64,000 nucleotides of DNA. It comes from Opitutaceae bacterium (GTDB taxonomy: Bacteria > Verrucomicrobiota > Verrucomicrobiia > Opitutales > Opitutaceae). Location of the stretch: positions 30,792 to 94,791 of the forward strand of contig JANQKV010000043.1 of the NCBI GenBank assembly GCA_028280945.1, given 5' to 3'. Positions 57,883-64,000 of this stretch are shown here, in pieces. The stretch's first letter is position 1. Each line of letters begins with the position of its first letter. The notes beneath the pieces were generated by a model. The model made no database searches, had not been told where the DNA came from, and saw only the letters and a list, made by a program, of their open reading frames with translations. Both the position numbers and the translations under genes were made by a program.

Positions 57883-58224
57883 GGTGCTTGAGGGACAGCA
57901 GTTTTACTTCTGTCCGATTCTCCCGCTGCGCTCCCTGCGCACCCATGGGTTCCCGAGCCTCCGTAGTGCCGGAACCGGCAGCGATGGCAGGATCCAGGGG
58001 GCTTTGGGCGGGGGCCATCGCCGCTTCCGATGGCGACGGGAGTCATCTCGAAGCGCCTGGCAGCGCGGGACGATCGGCCAAGCTGGGCCGTCACGTCATC
58101 TGAAAGAAGGGTAACATGGAAAAGTGTAGCGTCGGCAGACAAAAGCACCTGACGGCAGCTCTTTTTTCACTTTCTCTTCTCCCAAACGCAGCCCGGGTCT
58201 TCAAGGCCCGGGCTGTTTTAATTT
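57883..58224 (+). ncRNA. Hairpin-rich non-coding region ending in an intrinsic terminator (candidate structured RNA)
   Basis: No convincing gene lies in 57674-58238; codon patterns in the open frames are unlike the neighbours. From 57883 the plus strand shows a GGTGC/GCACC domain (57883-57943) with an inner GGACAG/CTGTCC hairpin (57893-57915), TGCCGG-AA-CCGGCA (57967-57980), CCATCG/CGATGG (58015-58033), and further GCGC/GCGC and CGGCC/GGCCG stems. It ends with CAGCCCGGG/CCCGGGCTG (58189-58215) followed by TTTTAATTT. The dense stems plus a plus-strand terminator suggest a plus-strand RNA of about 330 nt. It lacks the signatures of RNase P, tmRNA, 6S and SRP RNA. The same hairpin may also end the receptor transcript. 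Confidence 0.42.
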
Positions 58225-58238
58225 ACCTTGGGTTTGGT

Positions 58239-60827
58239 TTATTGGGACCAGACAACACCGAAGGATCCGCTCAAATCGATGTCTTCCCACTCCGCCACTC
58301 GTTCCGAGCCCGTCCAGATCGCCCGAAAAGGCTCCCGGGTGATGTTTTCGACTCGGGCAAAAACTGACCAGGAACGACTGGCGCGGAAAACCACGGCGGC
58401 GTCCAGTTGTTGGCGAGGTAATACCCGGAAGTCTTCGGTGCCTTCACCGATTTCATCCAGATAACCACTTCGGTGTTGAAATGTCAGGCGTGCCTGCCAG
58501 CGCCCGGCAAACCAGTCCAAGTCTGCCCGGAATAGGCGGTCGGCTTGTCCAGCGAACGGCAACTCGCGCTCCAGATCGGCCTGAGTGGCGGCGAGGTAGG
58601 TGGCTTCGCTGTCCGCCCAAGTGGCGGAGGCATTAAAGTCCACTCGGTGAGCTGCGCGAGGTTCGCCCCAGAGGGTGTGCTGGTAGGCCAACTCCACTCC
58701 GGACACCCTGGCGGTCGGTCCATTCACGAACTCCCGTAGTTCGTCGAGTTCACCGTCGGCATCAAAATCAGTCAGACGCCGCAACGCATAAATGAAGTCG
58801 CGTATCTCTTTGTGGAACAGGGCGACCTCAAACCTGCCCCATTCCGGCCGTTCGTAGGCTGCCGAGACATCAAAATTGTGAGCCGCCAGCGGGAGCAGCG
58901 TTGGGTTACCGGCTTCGATCTCATCATCCTCGATGAAAAGTCCCGCCTTGGTTTCCTCAAATCCCGGGCGGCCCAGGGTCTGGGTATAGGCGGCGCGCCA
59001 TTCCCACGCAGCGGTTGAGTGGAGGGTATCCTGCGATCGTCGATGGAAATGAATCCCCGGCAGTATCCTGCTCACCGATCGTCCGACGGTGACCGGGCTC
59101 GATGTTCCGGTCGATTCGTCAAAGCTCTGGCTACGAGACAGGAAGTCCGTGTCTTCCCACCGGAGTCCCGTGGTCAGGGTCGAGTTTGACCACACCCAAT
59201 CCGCCATGGCATAGGCGGCGAAAATGTCCTCATCCGAACGAAAATCTCCCGCGACAGATTCTCCGAGTTCGCGCTCTCCCGTGAACGCATTGCGGGCGGC
59301 TCGGAACGACGAAAGGGAGTCTCTGGCCACGGAGGGCAAGGGCACCAAAGGATGGGTGAGACTCTCCGGGGAAGTGCGCAGGGTCTCGAACTCAGGGGGA
59401 CCCTCACTGAATTCGATGACCTCAACCTCGTTCTCTTTTTGTTTGGCCTGAAAACGTGCCCCGAACTTGATGCGTTGGAGTGGACTTTTGCCTGTGAATT
59501 CCTGGGCCAGATTGAGCCACGTCGTCAAATTGTCCTCATCACTCCGACGTATTTCTTCCTGAATATCGTCGAGTTCAAATCGGCCGGCGGAGCTGCTGAA
59601 AATGCCCGCGTCTTCCGCAAATCGCGGGAGCTGCCGGGTGGGCAGCCGCATGGTCAAACCATCCGGCACGTCGTCCCACTCGTAGGCGAAGTCCGTGCTG
59701 TCCTCGTCTTCCGTCGCAGCGGAATAGTTGAGGGCAAAATCGACCTGCCACTCCCCCATCTCCAAGTCTCCGCCGAGCGCCCAAAGTTGCAAATGGTTGC
59801 GGGTGTCGCGCTGCCGCAGCTGGCGGGTCACTCCCACGTCATCTTCATCGTCCGATGCATCGTCCTGATAGCGGAAACCGGTCTCGGAGGCAAAAAGCGA
59901 ATCGGCCTCCAGGGCGTCTTCGAATTCGAATGATGCCCGCTGCCGCCACAGGGTGTCATTGAAGGCGTTGTAACTTCCGCGCAGATACAACGTGCCCCGT
60001 TGCGGCAGTTGCTGTTCCCAGTTGAACGCGCCGCCCCAACGCTCGGTTTCACCGTCAAAACTGTCGAAGTTGATTTCGTCAGCGGGCAGGAAACCTCCGT
60101 CACGGGAAACGTATGGATCAGACTCAACCGCCAATACGCGGCGTGGTTGCAGCCTATGGCTGCCGCTTAAAAACAACCCCGTGTTTTGCGAACCGGAGAT
60201 TTGTCCGTGGCGAAAGTAACCCCCGGCGCCGGCGTCCCCGCTGGCACCATCATACAATCCGTCCAGGCCGATTTCGGTGTATGCATCGCGATAGTCGAAT
60301 GCGCTGGGACTGCTGAAGTTGATCGCGCCGCCAACCGCGTCGGCTGGTTCATCCGGCATCAGCACCTTGGTGAGTTCAATTTGCTCAAATCCCTCGAGCT
60401 CCAACCCATCCAAGCGCGCCGTTCGAGTATCAGGAGAACCGGCGGCAACGGCTGCCCCATTGATCGTAACGGCGTTGTAGGCGGGATCGATGCCACGGAT
60501 CACGACAAAGCGGGCATCCCCGTCATCCCGCAGTGAATTGACTCCCGGCACACGGGTGAGCGCGGTGGCCGCGTTGCGTTCACCCCACGGGATCAATTGG
60601 GGGCGATCGAGTTGGACGCGTGGACCCGCCACCAGATCCTGCAAGGCCGAGACTTCAACCCGTTGTTCGGGCAACTCCTGAGCCGATTCAATCCCGGACC
60701 GGGTTTGTGCGGACGAGAGCGGATTCAACGCGAGGAGTAATCCGATGGCGGTTGGCCAGAACGGTATCTGCGAATTTGCCCGGTGGGGGCCGGTATGAGA
60801 GATTGTCGGGTGATAAGGTGCGGTCAT
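58239..60827 (-). CDS. TonB-dependent outer-membrane receptor
   Basis: An 862-residue receptor from the ATG of MTAPYHPTISHTGPHRANSQ, with a signal region ending LALNPLSSAQ. The plug domain has ERNAATALTRVPGVNSLRDD, FVVIRGIDPAYNAVTINGAA and LELEGFEQIELTKVLMPDEP. A 22-strand barrel follows, ending in the typical GSFGVVWSQ with an aromatic near the C-terminus. Ligand is unknown. It is divergent from a PepSY protein and a two-component system whose predicted boxes lie in the shared upstream gap, so its expression is probably under that system. Confidence 0.9.
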   Translation of the reverse strand: MTAPYHPTISHTGPHRANSQIPFWPTAIGLLLALNPLSSAQTRSGIESAQELPEQRVEVSALQDLVAGPRVQLDRPQLIPWGERNAATALTRVPGVNSLRDDGDARFVVIRGIDPAYNAVTINGAAVAAGSPDTRTARLDGLELEGFEQIELTKVLMPDEPADAVGGAINFSSPSAFDYRDAYTEIGLDGLYDGASGDAGAGGYFRHGQISGSQNTGLFLSGSHRLQPRRVLAVESDPYVSRDGGFLPADEINFDSFDGETERWGGAFNWEQQLPQRGTLYLRGSYNAFNDTLWRQRASFEFEDALEADSLFASETGFRYQDDASDDEDDVGVTRQLRQRDTRNHLQLWALGGDLEMGEWQVDFALNYSAATEDEDSTDFAYEWDDVPDGLTMRLPTRQLPRFAEDAGIFSSSAGRFELDDIQEEIRRSDEDNLTTWLNLAQEFTGKSPLQRIKFGARFQAKQKENEVEVIEFSEGPPEFETLRTSPESLTHPLVPLPSVARDSLSSFRAARNAFTGERELGESVAGDFRSDEDIFAAYAMADWVWSNSTLTTGLRWEDTDFLSRSQSFDESTGTSSPVTVGRSVSRILPGIHFHRRSQDTLHSTAAWEWRAAYTQTLGRPGFEETKAGLFIEDDEIEAGNPTLLPLAAHNFDVSAAYERPEWGRFEVALFHKEIRDFIYALRRLTDFDADGELDELREFVNGPTARVSGVELAYQHTLWGEPRAAHRVDFNASATWADSEATYLAATQADLERELPFAGQADRLFRADLDWFAGRWQARLTFQHRSGYLDEIGEGTEDFRVLPRQQLDAAVVFRASRSWSVFARVENITREPFRAIWTGSERVAEWEDIDLSGSFGVVWSQ

Positions 60828-60892
60828 TGGATCCAAGGAAACGGATTCTTTCGTGGGAGAATGGACGCACGGGATCAAGGCGCGTTGAAATG

Positions 60893-60919
60893 TTCATCAA
60901 ATATTCATCTTATGTTCAT
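60893..60919. promoter_or_regulatory. Three TTCAT direct repeats, 11 bp apart (predicted response-regulator box)
   Basis: TTCAT occurs at 60893-60897, 60904-60908 and 60915-60919, each exactly 11 bp from the next, the spacing typical for tandem binding of OmpR/PhoB-family regulators. The boxes lie in the 202-bp gap between the divergent receptor gene and the PepSY-regulator-kinase genes. The regulator encoded at 61498 is of this family and is the natural candidate to bind here and control both directions. Confidence 0.6.
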
Positions 60920-61029
60920 TTTAGATCTGTTATCACTGTATCGTCCGCTCAGCGCTTTTTCGCTCCTTTGGCTGATCCCCGCACCGTGAACTGGTGTCGC
61001 GCGTCGAGTCCTGTTCTCTTCTTCGAGTC

Positions 61030-61494
61030 ATGAAAAAAATCGTCCTCTGCTGCCTGTTGATTTTCCCGGGGATTTCCCTTTGGGCCGATGAGAGCGAGGG
61101 GGGCGAAAGGAGATACGAGATCATCCCCTGGGTTCGTCTGCCGCCGGCCTGCCAGGACGCGGTGCGTCGGCTGGGGGACGATATCAAATTGGTCCGAATC
61201 GAGCAGGGGTGGGAATACGGGATCGAAGTCTTTGAGGTGCGCATGTTGCGCGACGGTCTGCCGTTGAAACTCGAGATGACGACCGAGGGACGCTTTCTCG
61301 AATTCGAGGAAACCGTGGCGTTGACCCAGCTCCCTTTTGCGGTGCGGGAGCTGGTGGAGAAGTCACCGGATGACAAAACCGAAGTGCGAGCGAGCGCTGT
61401 TATCATTTATGGTTTCAAAATTGAATACGAGGACGGGCGGCCGCCGCTGGTGGTCGATGCTTCAGGCAACCCTCCCAACTTTGTGGAAGACTAG
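61030..61494 (+). CDS. PepSY-like exported protein
   Basis: A 154-residue exported protein from the ATG of MKKIVLCCLLIFPGISLWAD (signal peptide). The mature chain has two PepSY-like helix-strand units: LPPACQDAVRRLGDDIKLVR with EYGIEVFEVRMLRDG, and LPFAVRELVEKSPDDKTEVR with YGFKIEYEDGRPP. PepSY proteins often accompany two-component systems and metal-responsive receptors. It is the first gene of the transcript that continues with the regulator 3 bp later and the kinase. Confidence 0.78.
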   Translation: MKKIVLCCLLIFPGISLWADESEGGERRYEIIPWVRLPPACQDAVRRLGDDIKLVRIEQGWEYGIEVFEVRMLRDGLPLKLEMTTEGRFLEFEETVALTQLPFAVRELVEKSPDDKTEVRASAVIIYGFKIEYEDGRPPLVVDASGNPPNFVED

Positions 61495-61497
61495 GCC

Positions 61498-62172
61498 ATG
61501 CGGATTTTGATTATCGAGGATTACAAGCCCACCCGCGACTCGCTGGAGGCAGGGTTGCAGCAGGAAAACCATGCGGTGGAGTCTGCCACGACGGGAACGG
61601 ATGGACTGAGCCTGGCGCTGCGGAATGACTACGATGCCATCGTGCTTGACGTCATGTTGCCCGACCTGGACGGCTGGCAGGTATTGTGTCGTCTGCGCGA
61701 GAACGGATCCGAGGCTCATGTCCTGATGCTGACCGCCAAGGATGAGGTCGAAGACAAGGTGCAGGGATTGGACTTCGGTGCGGACGACTACATGACCAAA
61801 CCCTTTGCCATGGACGAACTGAAGGCGCGACTACGCACGGCGGATCGCAATCGGTTTCAGCAAAAGAATCCGGTGCTTAATGTGGGAGGCGGATTGGAGA
61901 TCAACACGGCGAACCGGCAGGTGAGGATGTGGGGGCAGGAGGTCAAACTTACCCCGAAGGAGTATTTTCTGCTCCACTACCTGGCGTCGCGAAAAGGCGA
62001 GCTGGTGACACGCACGGATATTTGGGAAAACGTCTATGACTATTACTCCAGTGGCACCAGCAACGTTGTTGATGTCTACATCCTGCGCGTGCGCAAGAAA
62101 CTGGAACAGGCTGGAGGCGGAGGATTGATCCAAACCCGCCGTGGTCACGGTTACTTGTTGCAGGCCGATTAA
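61498..62172 (+). CDS. OmpR-family response regulator
   Basis: A 224-residue regulator. The receiver domain has the acidic pair IIEDYKPTRDSLEAGL, the phosphorylatable Asp in DAIVLDVMLPDLDGW, a Thr in LMLTAKDEVEDKVQGL and the Lys in DDYMTKPF. The winged helix-turn-helix of the OmpR/PhoB type follows (LTPKEYFLLHYLASRKGELV, YILRVRKKLE, IQTRRGHGYLL). Its stop overlaps the kinase start (TTAATG). The TTCAT boxes at 60893-60919 are a likely binding site. Confidence 0.93.
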   Translation: MRILIIEDYKPTRDSLEAGLQQENHAVESATTGTDGLSLALRNDYDAIVLDVMLPDLDGWQVLCRLRENGSEAHVLMLTAKDEVEDKVQGLDFGADDYMTKPFAMDELKARLRTADRNRFQQKNPVLNVGGGLEINTANRQVRMWGQEVKLTPKEYFLLHYLASRKGELVTRTDIWENVYDYYSSGTSNVVDVYILRVRKKLEQAGGGGLIQTRRGHGYLLQAD

Positions 62173-63614
62173 TGCTAAGGTCGCTCAAGTGGCAGGTCGG
62201 GGTCGGAGCGTTTGTGGTATTGGCGGCGGCAATCGTAGTGATGGGCGGGTTGACCTATTGGTGGGTCGAACGGCAGCTGGTGCAGCAGTTGGAGGATTCC
62301 CTCCGGCTCACCGCCCGGGCCGCGGCCAGCCACGTGTCGCTGGAACGGGGGTTTTTGGAGCTTTACCACGAAAACCTGGCCCGGATCGAGGCAGGGGACA
62401 AGCTGGTGGCGTTGCAGGTGCTCAATCGCCGGGGAGGTATCGTTTTTGGACCCGGGATTGAGTATCCAGAAATCAATTACAATGAATCGCCGACTGCGGG
62501 GGAGCGGCTGTTCACCGCGGAGTGGGAGGGGGTCCCCGCGCGTTGGCTGGAGCTGACCTTTGCCCCGACCGACGAGTATGCGATTCCCGGGGAGCCACCG
62601 GCCGATTACCGGGCGAGGCTTGTGGTCGCGCGCAGTCGCGTCGATTTGCTCGCCACGTTGGCGGAGCTTCGCCGCGCCATCGGCGTCGCGGCGATAGGGG
62701 GGGCGTTGGGAGGTGCGGTTTTATTGGTGGCGATGGCGGTTTTCGCCACCCGGCCGATCGATCGCCTGGCCAGGGCGATTCGACGGTTGGACCACGATCG
62801 CATGGGACCTCACATCAAGGTGGCGGGCCTGCCGTCCGAGTTGCGGCCGGTTGTGGCCGAGGTCAACACGTTGATGGAGCGGCTGCGTCTGGCATTTGAT
62901 CGGGAGCGTACGTTTTCCTCCAATGTCGCGCATGAACTCCGCACGCCGTTGACCGGCCTGCGTTCGACCTTGGAAGTGGTGTTGTCGGCTCCGCCTTCGG
63001 CGGAGACTTCCCAGCAGGCTCAGGAGACCTGCCTGGAAATTGTGCGGCAGACCCAGGTGCTGGTGGAGAAGCTGCTGCGCTTGACCCGGTTGCAGTCTGG
63101 TTTGGCGGAATCGGATTTAAACGCGGTGGAATTGGGCGAGTTGGTGGAGCAGAGCTGGAGCTCCTTTGCGAATTTGGCTGAGGAACGGGGACTGCAGGTT
63201 ACCCTGTCCCTGCCTCCCGGAATCGTGGCCCGCGTGAACGAAGACTTTCTCCTCGTGGTGCTGAACAACTTGCTGGAAAATGCGGCCAACTATTGTCCGG
63301 AAGGGGGAGACGTGCGGGTCTCGGTGGAAGACTTGAGGTCGGCGTCCGGACCCAGGGTGCGTGTTTCCAACACGGTGCAGGACTTGGACAAGTCCGAGGT
63401 GAACCGGATGTTCGATGCGTTTTGGCGCAAGGATGTCTCCCGCAGCGCCACCGGGGTGCATGCGGGATTGGGGCTCTCGATCAGCCGGGCCATGGCACGA
63501 CAGTTAGGCGCGCGACTCTCCGCCGAGTTGTCCTCGGCGGAGTCACCCAAATTGGTGTTCACGCTTCAAATGCGCCGTGATCAAATGACCGCGAACCAGT
63601 CAAAGGTCCTGTGA
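62172..63614 (+). CDS. Sensor histidine kinase, partner of the OmpR-family regulator
   Basis: A 480-residue membrane kinase: N-terminal helix (VGAFVVLAAAIVVMGGLTYW), a periplasmic sensor of about 120 residues, a second helix (AAIGGALGGAVLLVAMAVFA), and a HAMP-type linker. The phospho-accepting His is in SSNVAHELRTPLTGLR. The ATPase has the N-box VVLNNLLENAANYCPEGG and the G-box GLGLSISRAMARQLGA. It directly follows the regulator gene and shares its transcript. Confidence 0.92.
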   Translation: MLRSLKWQVGVGAFVVLAAAIVVMGGLTYWWVERQLVQQLEDSLRLTARAAASHVSLERGFLELYHENLARIEAGDKLVALQVLNRRGGIVFGPGIEYPEINYNESPTAGERLFTAEWEGVPARWLELTFAPTDEYAIPGEPPADYRARLVVARSRVDLLATLAELRRAIGVAAIGGALGGAVLLVAMAVFATRPIDRLARAIRRLDHDRMGPHIKVAGLPSELRPVVAEVNTLMERLRLAFDRERTFSSNVAHELRTPLTGLRSTLEVVLSAPPSAETSQQAQETCLEIVRQTQVLVEKLLRLTRLQSGLAESDLNAVELGELVEQSWSSFANLAEERGLQVTLSLPPGIVARVNEDFLLVVLNNLLENAANYCPEGGDVRVSVEDLRSASGPRVRVSNTVQDLDKSEVNRMFDAFWRKDVSRSATGVHAGLGLSISRAMARQLGARLSAELSSAESPKLVFTLQMRRDQMTANQSKVL

Positions 63615-63627
63615 GCCATTCCTGGCG

Positions 63628-63732
63628 TTAGGGACTCGGATCATAAGCCTCCACCAGCACTTCCCCATAAGTGCCGTCAACGCTTTCAACCTTCACGGTA
63701 TAGCCACCGGGGGAAGGGTAGGAAACATGCGG
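63628..63732 (-). pseudogene. Remnant of an exported-protein gene (C-terminal fragment)
   Basis: An open stretch of 34 codons ending at a TAA reads SPGGYTVKVESVDGTYGEVL followed by VEAYDPSP, the pattern of the closing beta-sandwich strands seen at the ends of many exported proteins in this phylum. The frame is cut upstream by a TGA at 63733-63735, and no start codon belongs to it. I interpret it as the left-over 3' end of a broken gene. Confidence 0.4.
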
Positions 63733-63799
63733 TCATGCAGGACTGATTTGTGGAAGGTGTCACCTCTCGCTGCATCCTGGCGAACAGAGGTGGAGTTCT

Positions 63800-64000
63800 T
63801 CAAACCATCCGGCGCGTGGGCCGGCGGGCAAGGGTGAAACCAAGGCCGGCAACCCCCAGCAGAATGGGGTAGCTGGAGGGTTCCGGCACAGCGACGAACT
63901 CCACCTCGGTGAGCATGATCCACTGATCGCCCGGGGTCCAGGTGAGTCGAAGACTGTCCGTTGTGACGTTCAGTCCCGTCACGGTTTCCATCACTATGGT
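63800..64000 (-). CDS. PEP-CTERM protein, C-terminal end (5' part outside window)
   Basis: The frame is open to the right edge. The readable part ends in a beta-rich segment (TTDSLRLTWTPGDQWIMLTE, then VEFV, resembling the last strands of a discoidin-like domain) followed by the anchor AVPEPSSYPILLGVAGLGFT and the basic end ARRPTRR. It is a third PEP-CTERM protein in the window and points again to an exosortase system elsewhere in the genome. Confidence 0.78.
   Translation of the reverse strand, partial: TIVMETVTGLNVTTDSLRLTWTPGDQWIMLTEVEFVAVPEPSSYPILLGVAGLGFTLARRPTRRMV

Noticed and set aside
57883..58224. RNase P, tmRNA, 6S or SRP RNA in the hairpin-rich gap
   Set aside because: None of the diagnostic motifs (for example the AGGAAGUCC-type core of RNase P or the tRNA-like ends of tmRNA) are visible.

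Overview
This window looks like a piece of a GC-rich Gram-negative chromosome from the Verrucomicrobiota, most likely Opitutales/Opitutaceae. The inference rests on three proteins with PEP-CTERM anchors, an autotransporter-type strand-repeat protein, a TonB-dependent receptor, a DUF58/MoxR/SpoIIM/RDD gene set, and a VWA protein carrying an LSPFTV-type segment I associate with Opitutaceae receptors. No rRNA or tRNA gene was recognised.

Layout. 1-1230: the end of a VWA protein and a VOC/glyoxalase gene. 1244-11660: a complete type I-C CRISPR-Cas locus read leftward (cas3, cas5c, cas8c, cas7c, then an embedded PIN/Phd-type toxin-antitoxin pair, cas4, cas1, cas2, leader, 24-repeat array, terminator). 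11797-16127: 8-oxoguanine glycosylase and an alpha-E / circularly permuted ATP-grasp pair with a small four-helix-bundle gene wedged between them. 16198-17832: an orphan peptide-binding lipoprotein. 18009-27482: a long rightward membrane/AAA+ cluster (GYF-RDD protein, zinc-ribbon and B-box-like proteins, DUF4129, DUF4350, MoxR, DUF58, SpoIIM, RDD), followed by an ECF sigma factor and an anti-sigma/VWA fusion (27555-30467). 30533-33949: a large PEP-CTERM surface protein. 34019-37867: a leftward operon of SGNH esterase, outer-membrane barrel, cupredoxin-like protein and class III cyclase. 37910-41578: a YbbA/YbbP-type ABC system beside the esterase, split by a GxxExxY gene. 41602-47784: a phosphodiesterase-TPR-sulfotransferase fusion, a PEP-CTERM protein, a lipoprotein, a SlyD-like isomerase, a second GxxExxY gene and a DAO-family oxidoreductase. 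47854-52904: a MacAB-like exporter (membrane fusion protein, ATPase, two permeases) split by a second four-helix-bundle gene. 52995-57673: adenylate kinase, UbiB-family kinase, phasin-like protein, LysR regulator and a small membrane protein. 57674-58238: hairpin-rich non-coding DNA. 58239-63614: a TonB-dependent receptor divergent from a PepSY protein, an OmpR-family regulator and its kinase, with three TTCAT boxes 11 bp apart between them. The right edge holds a gene remnant and the end of another PEP-CTERM protein.

The strongest unexplained signal is a family of small cassettes. Four times (13683-14159, 38596-39042, 46239-46770, 51257-51680) a small gene of the four-helix-bundle or GxxExxY family sits between neighbouring genes, in three cases inside an otherwise tight pair. 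Each is co-oriented with its neighbours and bounded by 27-43 nt imperfect inverted repeats built of degenerate 7-12 nt units. The repeats differ in sequence between sites but share this architecture. A fifth, weaker pair at 52908-52992 has no gene inside. The second notable feature is the toxin-antitoxin pair inside the cas operon.
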